Of a stretch of DNA of 64,000 nucleotides, positions 1 to 8,328 are shown one piece after another. How positions within the stretch are numbered: position 1 is the first letter of the stretch; each line of letters begins with the position of its first letter. Both the position numbers and the translations under genes were made by a program. The notes under the pieces were generated by a model, which saw nothing but the letters and a program-made list of their open reading frames with translations, was not told where the DNA came from and searched no databases. The stretch covers positions 310,001 through 374,000 of the forward strand of contig NZ_JAEKJA010000007.1 in assembly GCF_016411865.1 (NCBI RefSeq), given 5' to 3'. Origin of the DNA: Acuticoccus mangrovi. GTDB lineage: Bacteria > Pseudomonadota > Alphaproteobacteria > Rhizobiales > Amorphaceae.

Positions 1-2
1 GC

Positions 3-221
3 CTTCGCGTCTTCGGCGTGGAGCTCATCGCCGGCGGCGGCGAGCGGGTGCCGCAGCTGATGGCGCCGGCGAACCTCCTGCACGGCAATCTCGGCTGGCT
101 GCTCTTGGCGCTGATCGCGGGCCACACGCTGATGGCGCTCTATCACGGCCTGTTGCGCGCCGATCCGACGCTCGACCGCATGACCAAGGGCTGGAGCGAC
201 AAGGGGAGCGCTACCGCCTGA
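3..221 (+). CDS. Cytochrome b561, C-terminal fragment (cut by the left edge)
   Basis: The reading frame is open to the left edge and ends at a TGA at 219-221. The last 70 or so residues hold one hydrophobic segment (GWLLLALIAGHTLMALYHG) with two histidines spaced as in the last transmembrane helix of diheme cytochrome b561 proteins, then an RADPTLDRM tail. Proteins of this family carry electrons across the inner membrane. A second, complete cytochrome b561 lies at 14764-15333 and has the same ALYHG motif near its end. The stop codon lies inside the first unit of a tandem repeat. The identity rests on the final helix only, because the N-terminal part is outside the window. Confidence 0.8.
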   Translation, partial: LRVFGVELIAGGGERVPQLMAPANLLHGNLGWLLLALIAGHTLMALYHGLLRADPTLDRMTKGWSDKGSATA

Positions 222-321
222 CCGGCGACAAGGAGGGCACCGTCGCCTGACCGGCGACGAGGAGGGCAACCGTCGCCTGACCGGCGACAAGGAGGGCACT
301 GCCACCTGACCGGCGGCGAGG
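195..321. repeat. Tandem repeat of 29-30 bp spanning the cytochrome b561 stop codon
   Basis: Units beginning CTGACCGGCGACAAGGAG start at 218, 247, 277 and 306, so the period is 29, 30 and 29 bp and the last unit is partial. A diverged unit (195-217) lies inside the end of the cytochrome b561 gene, so the repeat copies the last codons and the TGA. It fills most of the gap to the convergent miaA stop at 324. No T-run or clear terminator hairpin was seen. Confidence 0.85.
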
Positions 322-323
322 GC

Positions 324-1202
324 TCACGGGAAGTCCGGCGCGCGGCGCGGCCAGTCGGGGAAGCGGTTGCGGAACCACGTCTCCTGGCGCTTCGCATATT
401 GGCGGCTTTCGGCGACGGCGCGGGTGATCGCGGCGTCGCGGTCGAGGCGGCCGGCGGCGTGGGCGGCGAGGGGCGCGACGCCGATCGCCTTCATCACCGG
501 CCGCGACGGGTCGAGGCCGCGGTCGGCGAGGGCGGCGGCCTCTGCGAGCGCGCCGGCCTCCATCATGGTCTCGAAGCGGGTGGCGATCCGGCGACGCAGG
601 GCGGCCCGGTCCGGCGCGAGAACGATGCGCTCCACCTCCGGCCCGAGCGGCAGGACGGGGCGCGAGCGCTCGGCGTGGAAGGTGGCGAGGGAGCGCCCGG
701 TCGCTTCCACCACTTCCAGCGCGCGTACGATGCGTTGGGGGTCGCTGGGGCGAAGCCGGGCGGCCATCACGGGGTCGCGGCGGGCGAGCTCGGCGTGGAG
801 CGCCTCGGGCGCCTCGCGCGCCTGGCGGGCCCGCCAGTGGGAACGCACCGCCTCGGGCACGGCCGGCACCGGGGCGAGCCCCTCGGTGAGGGCGGCGAAA
901 TAGAGGCCGGTGCCGCCGACGAGGATCGGCAGGCGTCCCGCCCCCTGGACCTCGGCGATGGTGGCCGCGACATCGGCGAGCCACTGGGCGACCGAATAGG
1001 CGGCCGCCCCGTCGACATGGCCATAGAGCGCGTGCGGCACGCTCGCCTCCTCGTCCGCGTCGGGGCGGGCGGTGAGGATGCGCAGATCGCGATAGACCTG
1101 CATCGCATCGGCGTTGATGACGGTCCCGCCGCGCTCTTTCGCGAGGGCGAGGGCCAATCCCGACTTGCCCGAAGCCGTCGGACCGGCGATGAGGACGGCC
1201 AT
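324..1202 (-). CDS. miaA: tRNA dimethylallyltransferase MiaA
   Basis: MiaA transfers a dimethylallyl group to N6 of A37 in tRNAs that read codons starting with U. The 292-residue protein begins MAVLIAG and carries the P-loop GPTASGKS at residues 7-14, followed by the family motifs [11 protein letters not shown] and VGGTGLYF. The C-terminal [14 protein letters not shown] matches the conserved tRNA-binding end of the family. The start is fixed because the P-loop begins at residue 7. The ATG shares two bases with the ATG of the divergent serB gene, so the promoter and any ribosome site must lie inside serB. Confidence 0.95.
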   Translation of the reverse strand: MAVLIAGPTASGKSGLALALAKERGGTVINADAMQVYRDLRILTARPDADEEASVPHALYGHVDGAAAYSVAQWLADVAATIAEVQGAGRLPILVGGTGLYFAALTEGLAPVPAVPEAVRSHWRARQAREAPEALHAELARRDPVMAARLRPSDPQRIVRALEVVEATGRSLATFHAERSRPVLPLGPEVERIVLAPDRAALRRRIATRFETMMEAGALAEAAALADRGLDPSRPVMKAIGVAPLAAHAAGRLDRDAAITRAVAESRQYAKRQETWFRNRFPDWPRRAPDFP

Positions 1203-2091
1203 GGATCTCGTCGTCACACTCGTCGCCCCCGTCTCGCTCGACCCGTCCCGCGTGGTCCCCTTCGTCCGCGAACTCGGCGCCTTGCGCGCCGAGCGGCTCG
1301 GCACGCGCGCCGCGGACGTCTTCCTCTGCGCGGACCTCGCCGCAACGCGCGCCGCCGTCAAGGCGCTCGCCGGGGACGATGCGCTCGACGCCCTCGTCCA
1401 GCCGCTCGCGCACCGGACGAAGCGCCTCGTGGTGAGCGACATGGACTCCACCATGATCGAGCAGGAATGCATCGACGAGCTCGCCGGGGTCCATGGGCTG
1501 AAGCCGCGGGTCGCGGCGATCACCGAGCGGGCGATGCGGGGCGAGCTCGATTTCGCCGCGGCGCTGACGGAGCGGGTGGGGCTCTTGAAGGGCATCCCCG
1601 AGGCCTCGATCGATGAGCTGTTGGCGCGCGTCATCACCCCGTCGCCGGGGGCGGCGACACTCGCGGCGACCTGCCGCGCGCACGGCGTGCGCACGGTGCT
1701 GGTGTCGGGCGGGTTCACGGCGTTCGCCGAGCCGGTGGCCGCGCGCCTCGGCATCGACGTCGCCTTCGCCAACCGCCTCATCGCGGCCGACGGCGTGCTC
1801 ACCGGCGAGGTCGCGCATCCGATCCTCGGCGCCGACGCCAAGCGCGAACGCCTGCTCGCCGAGGCGGACGCGCTCGGCGTGTCGCTCGACGACACCATGG
1901 CGATCGGCGACGGCGCCAACGACCTCGCGATGATCGAAAAGGCTGGGCTCGGCCTCGCCTACAAGGCGAAGCCGAAGGTTGCTGCTGCCGCCGACGGGGC
2001 GATCCAGCACACCGACCTCAAGACGGTGCTCTATGCGATGGGAATCGCTCCGGAGCGGTTCGTGGTGCCCGAAGGCGACGGGGCGCCCTGA
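1201..2091 (+). CDS. serB: Phosphoserine phosphatase SerB
   Basis: SerB removes phosphate from O-phosphoserine in the last step of serine synthesis. The 296-residue protein belongs to the HAD superfamily. The nucleophile motif [11 protein letters not shown] is at residues 79-89, with Asp80 as nucleophile and Asp82 as general acid. LVSGGFTAF gives motif II, and [10 protein letters not shown] gives the metal-binding motif IV. The first 75 residues are the variable N-terminal domain typical of alphaproteobacterial SerB. The gene is divergent from miaA and the two start codons overlap in CCATGG. An 18-bp tandem repeat follows its stop. Confidence 0.95.
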   Translation: MDLVVTLVAPVSLDPSRVVPFVRELGALRAERLGTRAADVFLCADLAATRAAVKALAGDDALDALVQPLAHRTKRLVVSDMDSTMIEQECIDELAGVHGLKPRVAAITERAMRGELDFAAALTERVGLLKGIPEASIDELLARVITPSPGAATLAATCRAHGVRTVLVSGGFTAFAEPVAARLGIDVAFANRLIAADGVLTGEVAHPILGADAKRERLLAEADALGVSLDDTMAIGDGANDLAMIEKAGLGLAYKAKPKVAAAADGAIQHTDLKTVLYAMGIAPERFVVPEGDGAP

Positions 2092-2099
2092 AGCGGCCC

Positions 2100-2142
2100 G
2101 GTGCGGCCTCGGCTGAAGGTGCGGCGTCGGCTGAAGGTCCGG
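2100..2142. repeat. Two-copy 18-bp tandem repeat just after serB
   Basis: GGTGCGGCCTCGGCTGAA at 2100-2117 is followed at once by GGTGCGGCGTCGGCTGAA at 2118-2135, and a third copy starts with GGTCCGG. One base differs between the two full copies, and each contains CTGAA as in the serB stop context (CCTGAAG). It starts nine bases after the stop codon. Confidence 0.85.
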
Positions 2143-2179
2143 TCCCGACCGGACGGGCGGCCGGACGCCGCCCGATGAA

Positions 2180-2278
2180 TCAGAGAACCCCGAAGCAGAT
2201 GGCGAGAACGAAGGCCATCGCCGCAGTCACCGTCACGAGGCCGGTGCCCCGGGCTTGTAGTGTGCGAAACCTATACAT
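2180..2278 (-). CDS. Putative small membrane peptide, 32 residues
   Basis: A short frame encodes a basic N-terminus (MYRFRTLQARGTG) and then one hydrophobic stretch (LVTVTAAMAFVLAICFGVL) that runs to the stop. This is the plan of a single-pass small membrane protein. The ATG has a strong ribosome site, AGGGGGA, four bases upstream, and a good promoter (TTGATG-17-TATGGT) lies 55 bases further up. Together these make it more convincing than a random short frame. The product was not recognised. The gene is convergent with serB and divergent from the thiolase gene. Confidence 0.6.
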   Translation of the reverse strand: MYRFRTLQARGTGLVTVTAAMAFVLAICFGVL

Positions 2279-2333
2279 GGCGTCCCCCTGATCTGACGAT
2301 CGATCGTTGTTGTTCTTGACGCTCGGAATCCCA

Positions 2334-2362
2334 ACCATACAGGCCCGGGATCACCGCATCAA
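2334..2362 (-). promoter_or_regulatory. Promoter for the small membrane peptide
   Basis: On the minus strand TTGATG (2357-2362) is separated by exactly 17 bases from TATGGT (2334-2339). This is a close fit to a housekeeping sigma-70-type promoter. The start codon of the 32-residue frame lies about 55 bases downstream, and no other gene on this strand starts nearby. Confidence 0.5.
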
Positions 2363-2537
2363 CCACTCTCGACAAATGCCCCGGATGTGACCTCCGGCTA
2401 GCGCGGTCCGGCTGGACCTTTGGCAGGTTCTGTCGCCAAGCTTGCGCGAGCCTTGCCGGCGCGTCGGCAGGCGCGGAACCCCGAGATTTCCACTTTGCGC
2501 GAACTTGATCTAGGGAATGCGCCGCAAAGGGAGAACC

Positions 2538-3740
2538 ATGATGAGCACCGCCTACATCGTCGACTATATCCGCACGCCTATCGGACGCTTCGGCGGCAGC
2601 CTCTCCGCCGTGCGGGCCGACGATCTGGCGGCGATTCCTCTCCGGGCGCTCATGGCGCGCAACGAGGCTGTGGATTTCTCTCTCGTCGACGACGTGATCA
2701 TGGGTTGCGCCAACCAGGCGGGTGAGGACAACCGCAACGTCGCCCGCATGGGCGTGCTCCTCGCCGAGATGCCGGTGGAGGTGACGGGCACCACCATCAA
2801 CCGCCTCTGCGGCTCGGGGATGGACGCCGTCGCCATGGCCTCGCGCATGATCAAGACGGGGGAAGCCGACCTCGTCATCGCCGGCGGTGCCGAATCGATG
2901 TCGCGTGCCCCCTTCGTGATGCCGAAGGCCGACACCGCCTTCTCCCGCAAGGCCGAGATCTACGACACCACCATCGGCTGGCGCTTCGTTCACCCGATGA
3001 TGAAGAAGCTCTACGAGACGCACTCGATGCCCGAGACGGGCGAGAACGTGGCGGAGGACTATGGAGTGTCGCGCGCCGATCAGGACGCCTTCGCGTTCCG
3101 CTCGCAGCAGCGCGCCGCCGCCGCGGCCAGCCGTCTCGCCGAGGAGATCGTCCCGGTGACGATCCCGCAGCGCAAGGGCGGCCCGAAGGTGGTGAGCGCC
3201 GACGAGCATCCCCGCCCCGACACCAGCCTCGAAGCGCTCGCCAAGCTGCCGACGCCGTTCCGCAAGGACGGCAGCGTGACCGCCGGCAACTCCTCCGGCG
3301 TCAACGACGGCGGCGCGGCCCTCCTCCTCGCTTCGGAGAAGATGATGGAGCGCTTTGGCCTCACCGCGATGGCGAAGGTGGTGGCGGCGGCGACGGCCGG
3401 TGTGCCGCCGCGCGTGATGGGCATCGGCCCGGCACCCGCCAGCACGAAGCTGATGGAGCGCATCGGCACCACCATCGGCGACTTCGATGTGATCGAGCTC
3501 AACGAGGCCTTCGCCAGCCAGTCGCTCGCCGTGCTGCGCATGCTCGGCCTGCCCGACGACGCGGCCCACGTGAACATCAATGGCGGGGCGATCGCGCTCG
3601 GCCATCCGCTCGGCATGTCCGGCGCCCGCCTCGTGGGCACGGCGGCCGTGGAGCTCGCGGCGGGACGCGGCAAGCGGGCGCTCACCACCATGTGCATCGG
3701 CGTCGGCCAGGGCATCGCCCTCGCGCTCGAGGCCGCGTGA
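2538..3740 (+). CDS. Thiolase of the 3-oxoadipyl-CoA thiolase type (PcaF/PaaJ-like)
   Basis: Thiolases of this type cleave 3-oxoadipyl-CoA to succinyl-CoA and acetyl-CoA at the end of the beta-ketoadipate and phenylacetate pathways. The 400-residue protein has the nucleophile motif NRLCGSGM with Cys91, the His motif GHPLGMSGAR with His356, and the second active-site Cys386 in CIGVGQG. A run around GGPKVVSADEHPRPDTS resembles PcaF-type enzymes more than biosynthetic acetoacetyl-CoA thiolases, but this is from memory. AAGGGAG sits four bases before the first ATG of an ATGATG pair. The phenylacetate genes are 50 kb away, so the pathway link is inference. The stop overlaps the ABC gene start. Confidence 0.85.
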   Translation: MMSTAYIVDYIRTPIGRFGGSLSAVRADDLAAIPLRALMARNEAVDFSLVDDVIMGCANQAGEDNRNVARMGVLLAEMPVEVTGTTINRLCGSGMDAVAMASRMIKTGEADLVIAGGAESMSRAPFVMPKADTAFSRKAEIYDTTIGWRFVHPMMKKLYETHSMPETGENVAEDYGVSRADQDAFAFRSQQRAAAAASRLAEEIVPVTIPQRKGGPKVVSADEHPRPDTSLEALAKLPTPFRKDGSVTAGNSSGVNDGGAALLLASEKMMERFGLTAMAKVVAAATAGVPPRVMGIGPAPASTKLMERIGTTIGDFDVIELNEAFASQSLAVLRMLGLPDDAAHVNINGGAIALGHPLGMSGARLVGTAAVELAAGRGKRALTTMCIGVGQGIALALEAA

Positions 3741-5548
3741 ACGAGATCACCCGCATCACGGCGCCGCCGCGGCCGCCCAAACCAAGCGCCATCGGCGCCC
3801 GGCCCATCGCGGCGGGCGAAGCCTGGCCGTTGGCGAAGCGGCTGTGGCGCGACTATCTCCACACCCACCGCAACACGCTGCTCCTCACGCTGGTGGCGGT
3901 CGCCTTCGTGGCGGCGTCCACCAGCCTCTATCCGCTGATCATCAACTGGGCGTTCGATTCCTTCGCCGCGAAGAGCACCTGGGCGATTACCACGCTGCCC
4001 TTCCTCATCCTGGTCGCCTCGTGCGGCAAGGCGGCCTCGCTCTACTCCCAGGTCGCGCTCACCCAGCGCGTCGTCACGCGGGTGGAGACGGACATGCAGA
4101 AGGACCTTTACGGCCACCTCGTGTCCGCCGATCTCGCGCAGATCGCCGCCGAGAGCCCCGCCGCCTGGACGCAGCGCTTCACCACCGATCTCCTCTATGT
4201 GCGCCTGGCGCTCACCCGCGTCACCGGCGTTCTGGTGCGCGACGGGCTGACGATCGTCGCCCTCTTCGCCACCATGATCTACCTCGACTGGGTGCTCTCG
4301 CTGATCGCCGGGGTGATCCTGCCGCTCGCCCTCATCCCGGTGAGCCGGATCGGCAAGCGGCTGCGCCGCGTCTCCCGCTCCACCCAGGAGGAGACCGGCG
4401 GCATGGCGAGCCTCACCTCCGAGACTTTCGCCGCCGCCCGCGTGGTGAAGACCTACCGCCTCGAAGACTATCTCGGCCGGCGCGCCGACCGCGTGTTCGA
4501 GAGCCTGCGCACGCTGCGCCTCAACGCCGCCCTCCAGAAGGGGCGGATGGAGCCGGTGCTGGAAGCGCTCGGCGGCGTCGCCGTCACGGTCATCCTCCTC
4601 GTCATCGGCTGGCGCATCCTGTCGGGTGACAGCACCGTCGGCGAGTTCTCCGGCTTCCTCGGCGCGCTCCTCATCGCGGCGCAGCCGATCCGCGCACTCG
4701 GCAACCTCTCCGCCGTGGTGCAGGAGGGATTCGCCGCCCTGAGCCGCTACTATGCCGTGCTCGACACGCGCCCCACGGTGACCGATCGGCCCGGCGCCGT
4801 GGCGGTGGCGCTCGGCCCGGACCCGGTGCGCTTCGAGGGCGTGACCTTCGGCTACCGGCCCGGCGCCTCGGCGCTCCACGGCGTCGCCTTCGAGGCGGCC
4901 GGCGGGGCGACCACCGCCATCGTCGGCCGCAGCGGGGCGGGCAAGTCCACCATCTTCAACCTCATCCCGCGTCTCTACGAGCCGTCCAAGGGCCGCATCC
5001 TGATCGGCGACACCGACATCGGCGCGATGACGATCGACAGCCTCCGCTCACAGATCGCCGTGGTGTCGCAGGACGTGGTGCTCTTCAACGACACGGTCGC
5101 CGCCAACATCGCGCTCGGGCGGGAGGGGGCGAGCCGGGCCGACATCGAGGCGGCCGCCCACCTCGCCGGCGCGCACGACTTCATCGCGCAGCACGCCGAG
5201 GGCTACGACGCCTCGGTGGGCGAGCGGGGCGGCAACTTCTCCGGCGGCGAGCGCCAGCGGATCGCCCTCGCGCGCGCCTTTCTGAAGGATGCGCCGATCC
5301 TCCTCCTCGACGAGGCGACGAGTGCGCTCGACGCCGAATCGGAGGCCGCCGTGCGGGCGGCTTTGGCGCGGCTCGCGACGGGCCGCACGACCCTCGTGAT
5401 CGCCCACCGCCTCGCCACGGTCCGGGCGGCGGAGAAGATCATCGTGCTCGACGCCGGCCGCATCGCCGAGACCGGCACCCACGCCGAGCTGGTCGCCGCC
5501 GACGGGCTCTACGCCCGCTTCCACCGCCTCCAGCTCGCCGAGGACTGA
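3737..5548 (+). CDS. ABC exporter, fused membrane and ATPase domains (MsbA/MDR type)
   Basis: The protein has about 603 residues. The N-terminal two thirds is a type I exporter membrane domain with roughly six transmembrane segments, and the C-terminal third is the nucleotide-binding domain. Walker A is GRSGAGKST at about residue 396, the signature is FSGGERQR at about 500, and Walker B is ILLLDEATSALD at about 520. Such half-transporters work as homodimers and export lipids or hydrophobic compounds from the inner membrane. A GTG start at 3737 overlaps the thiolase stop (GTGA), so the two are probably translated together. The substrate cannot be told from the sequence. Confidence 0.9.
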   Translation: MNEITRITAPPRPPKPSAIGARPIAAGEAWPLAKRLWRDYLHTHRNTLLLTLVAVAFVAASTSLYPLIINWAFDSFAAKSTWAITTLPFLILVASCGKAASLYSQVALTQRVVTRVETDMQKDLYGHLVSADLAQIAAESPAAWTQRFTTDLLYVRLALTRVTGVLVRDGLTIVALFATMIYLDWVLSLIAGVILPLALIPVSRIGKRLRRVSRSTQEETGGMASLTSETFAAARVVKTYRLEDYLGRRADRVFESLRTLRLNAALQKGRMEPVLEALGGVAVTVILLVIGWRILSGDSTVGEFSGFLGALLIAAQPIRALGNLSAVVQEGFAALSRYYAVLDTRPTVTDRPGAVAVALGPDPVRFEGVTFGYRPGASALHGVAFEAAGGATTAIVGRSGAGKSTIFNLIPRLYEPSKGRILIGDTDIGAMTIDSLRSQIAVVSQDVVLFNDTVAANIALGREGASRADIEAAAHLAGAHDFIAQHAEGYDASVGERGGNFSGGERQRIALARAFLKDAPILLLDEATSALDAESEAAVRAALARLATGRTTLVIAHRLATVRAAEKIIVLDAGRIAETGTHAELVAADGLYARFHRLQLAED

Positions 5549-5555
5549 GCCCGGC

Positions 5556-6284
5556 CTATTCGCGCTGGATGGCGGCGAGCACCGCGTCGGCAGCACGGTT
5601 GGAGCGGAAGGCGGCGTTGAGGGCGGCGGGGTCGTAGACTTCCTCCACCCAGTCCGCGAAGGAGAGGCCGGCGGCCTCGCCGGTCGCCTCGTAGGCGTCG
5701 AGAAAGGCGTCGAGCACGCCGGTGCGCGCCTGCGCCACGTGGCCGTAGCGCCAGGAGAGCTGGCGCTTGGCCTCGGCCGTGGAGATGTCGTCGAGGATGA
5801 TCAGCCAGAGGGCGGCGCCGAGGCCGGCCCGATCGGCGCCCGACTTGCAGTGCATCAGGACCGGGGCCTCGAGCGTCGGCAGGAGGGCGATCGCCTGGCG
5901 CAGCGTGTCCTTCGGCGGGGCCGCGCGCGACAGGAGCACCAGCCGCTCGAAGCGCAGCCCTGCCCGCGCGCACGCCTCCTGCTCCAGAAGATCGCCGCCG
6001 AAGCCGTCGCCGCGCAGCGACAGCACGGTCTTGACCCCCGCCTGCTTCGCCCAGCGCACGTCGGCGGGGGAGGGCTGCGCCGAGCGCCACAGCACGGGCG
6101 TCACGGCGTGGCGGTTGCGATAGGCGAGGCGCAGCACGCCGTGGTCGGCGAGCATCAGGCTCGCCCACGCCTCGCGCCGGTCGCGGTCGCTCTCGATGGG
6201 GCGGCGCCAGCGGTCGGCCCGCGCCTTGCGGCGGGCGCGCGCGGCGGGCGTGCGCCCGCGCAGGATCTTGATGAAGCTCGTCAA
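5556..6284 (-). CDS. Tyrosine/dual-specificity phosphatase-like protein
   Basis: The 242-residue protein carries the phosphatase loop HCKSGADR (residues 145-152), which fits CX5R with Cys146 as nucleophile and Arg152 as phosphate ligand. An upstream VLSLRGDG resembles the segment before the loop in bacterial dual-specificity phosphatases. The basic N-terminus (many Arg and Lys in residues 9-40) has no signal peptide. The only start ahead of the domain is TTG at 6284, because no ATG or GTG lies between it and the ggt stop, which is in the same frame 13 codons upstream. It is probably co-transcribed with ggt. The substrate is unknown. Confidence 0.7.
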   Translation of the reverse strand: MTSFIKILRGRTPAARARRKARADRWRRPIESDRDRREAWASLMLADHGVLRLAYRNRHAVTPVLWRSAQPSPADVRWAKQAGVKTVLSLRGDGFGGDLLEQEACARAGLRFERLVLLSRAAPPKDTLRQAIALLPTLEAPVLMHCKSGADRAGLGAALWLIILDDISTAEAKRQLSWRYGHVAQARTGVLDAFLDAYEATGEAAGLSFADWVEEVYDPAALNAAFRSNRAADAVLAAIQRE

Positions 6285-6323
6285 AACTATGCCCCGTGCG
6301 ACGCCTTCGGCTCGGCCGCGGCG

Positions 6324-8087
6324 TCAGTCCCCCACCGCGAGGCCGCCGGGGCGACGCGGGTCGCTCGCGCCGGTGAGCACGCCGTCCGGACCGACGGCGA
6401 TCGACTGCGCCGCGCCCATCGCGTCCTGTATGCGCACATCGTGGCCCTTCTCCTCCAACAGGCGGATGGTGTCGTGGGAAATCCCTTCCTCGATGCGGAT
6501 ATAGTCGGGAAGCCACTGATGATGCACCCTCGGCGCCGCCGTCGCGGTGGCGATGTCGCGTTCGTGCACCGTGGCGTTGAGGATCACCTGCAACACGGTG
6601 GTGATGATGCGGCTGCCGCCCGGTGAGCCGGTGACGAGGGCGGGCTTGCCGTCCTTCAGGAGGATCGTCGGCGTCATCGAGGAGAGCGGGCGCTTGCGCG
6701 GCTCGACGGCGTTGGCCGCGCCGCCCACGAGGCCGTAGGCGTTGGGCACGCCGGGCTTCGCCGAGAAGTCGTCGAGCTCGTTGTTGAGGAGGAAACCGGC
6801 GCCGGCCGCCGCGAAGCCGACGCCGTAGGAGAAGTTGAGCGTGTAGGTGTTGGAGACGGCGTTGCCCGCCGCGTCGACGATCGAGAAGTGGGTGGTCTCG
6901 TTGCTCTCGTAGGGCAGCGTCCCCGGATCGGCGGCGATCTCGGAGGACGGGGTGGCGCGGTCCATGTCGATCCGGTCGCGGATCGTCGCCGCGTAGTCCT
7001 TCGACGTGAGGGCGGCGATGGGCACGTCCACGAAGTCCGGATCGCCGAGATAGACGGCCCGATCGGCGTAGGCATATTTCTCCGCCTCTACCATCATGTG
7101 GATCATGTTGGCGCTGTTGAGGCCCCAGGTGCCGAACGGGGAGGGCTCCAGGATGTTGAGGAGCTGGACGAGGTGCACCCCGCCGGAGGAGGGCGGCGGC
7201 ATCGACACCACCTCGTAGTCCTTGAAGGTGCCGCGCACCGGCTCGCGCACCACGGCCTCGTAGGTGGCGAGGTCGTCGAGCGTCATGCGCCCGCCCTTGG
7301 CGGCGACGGCCGCCACGATCGCCTCGGCCACCGGACCCTCGTAGAAGGCCGCGGGACCGGCCTCGCCGATCGCCTCCAGCGTGTCGGCGAGGGTGGGGAG
7401 GGCGAGGGTGCTGCCGGCGGCGGGAGGCTCGCCGCCGGGATAGAAGAGGGCGGCCGCGGCGGCGTCGGCGAGGAGGCGGTCGCGGAAATAAGGCGTGGCG
7501 AGCGCCGCCGCCATCGCCGGCGACACGGTGAAGCCGTCGCGGGCGAGGGCGACGGCGGGGGCGACGAGATCGGCGAGGCTGAGCTTGCCGGAGCCGTAGC
7601 GCTCGTGGGCGAGGGCGAGGCCGGCGACGGTTCCCGGCACGCCCACGGCGAGCCCCGACCGGCGCGACAGCTCGGGCGAGGCCTCGCCCGAGGCGTCGAG
7701 GAACATATCCCTCGTCGCCGCACGCGGGGCCATCTCGCGATAGTCGACGGCGACGTTCTCCCCCTCGGCGGTGTGGATCACCATGAAGCCGCCGCCGCCG
7801 ATGTTGCCGGCCCGCGGCAGCGTCACGGCGAGGGCGAAGCCCACGGCCACCGCCGCGTCGACGGCATTGCCGCCGTGCCGCAGGATGTCGAGCCCCACCT
7901 CGCTCGCCTGGGCCTCCTGGGTCACCACCATCTGGTGTTCGGCCATCACCGGCACGAAGCGCTGACCGTTGGCGATGATCTGCGCCTCGGCCGCCGACCC
8001 CGACGCGATCAGCGCGAGGGCGATCGCCGCCGACCGCGCGACGCCTCGCCAGGCGGAGACCGCGAAGAAGGACCAGGGTGCCGTCAT
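6324..8087 (-). CDS. ggt: Gamma-glutamyltranspeptidase precursor
   Basis: This periplasmic enzyme hydrolyses or transfers the gamma-glutamyl group of glutathione and matures by self-cleavage into two subunits. The N-terminus is a signal peptide (hydrophobic SAAIALALIASGSAAEA). The cleavage site is the TTHFSIVD motif, and its first Thr (residue 398 from this start) becomes the N-terminal nucleophile of the small subunit. The downstream SSMTPT and GSPGGSRI motifs bind the gamma-glutamyl group. An ATG four codons upstream (8099) has no ribosome site, whereas GGAG lies six bases before 8087, so I chose the latter. Length (587 residues) is normal. Confidence 0.95.
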   Translation of the reverse strand: MTAPWSFFAVSAWRGVARSAAIALALIASGSAAEAQIIANGQRFVPVMAEHQMVVTQEAQASEVGLDILRHGGNAVDAAVAVGFALAVTLPRAGNIGGGGFMVIHTAEGENVAVDYREMAPRAATRDMFLDASGEASPELSRRSGLAVGVPGTVAGLALAHERYGSGKLSLADLVAPAVALARDGFTVSPAMAAALATPYFRDRLLADAAAAALFYPGGEPPAAGSTLALPTLADTLEAIGEAGPAAFYEGPVAEAIVAAVAAKGGRMTLDDLATYEAVVREPVRGTFKDYEVVSMPPPSSGGVHLVQLLNILEPSPFGTWGLNSANMIHMMVEAEKYAYADRAVYLGDPDFVDVPIAALTSKDYAATIRDRIDMDRATPSSEIAADPGTLPYESNETTHFSIVDAAGNAVSNTYTLNFSYGVGFAAAGAGFLLNNELDDFSAKPGVPNAYGLVGGAANAVEPRKRPLSSMTPTILLKDGKPALVTGSPGGSRIITTVLQVILNATVHERDIATATAAPRVHHQWLPDYIRIEEGISHDTIRLLEEKGHDVRIQDAMGAAQSIAVGPDGVLTGASDPRRPGGLAVGD

Positions 8088-8180
8088 GATCTGCTCCATG
8101 GTTGGTTAGGTGCCGAAAACCGAAGCGTCCAGCCTATATCTGTTGTCGACTTTTCGGATGTTTCGCTGAGCCGATGAGAA

Positions 8181-8209
8181 TTGACACACCGTCGCGGTCT
8201 GCCTATTTC
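8181..8209 (+). promoter_or_regulatory. Sigma-70-type promoter for the LOV kinase
   Basis: TTGACA (8181-8186) and TATTTC (8204-8209) are separated by exactly 17 bases. The -35 box is a perfect consensus match. It faces the LOV kinase gene about 110 bases downstream, in the space shared with the divergent ggt gene. Confidence 0.65.
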
Positions 8210-8328
8210 GACGCCGGTCCGATAGGACGATTGTCATTTGCGCAATCGGTGAACTGTGAAGTCGCGGATGGGGTTAGGGCTCCATTTGCGGTGCCGGCGG
8301 CGGGTCGGTTCGGAGGATGTGCCGGGGA

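Noticed and set aside
218-321. The 29-30 bp repeats considered as a CRISPR array
   Set aside because: The units are directly joined with no unique spacers between them, and no cas gene is present.
211-2010. A minus-strand frame of about 600 codons across miaA and serB
   Set aside because: It overlaps two well-supported genes, has Arg/Pro/Gly-rich low-complexity sequence and no recognisable domain.
2538-3740. Assigning the thiolase as paaJ of the phenylacetate operon
   Set aside because: It is 48 kb from the paa genes and beside an ABC exporter. The sequence fits the 3-oxoadipyl-CoA type, but linkage to the pathway is not shown.
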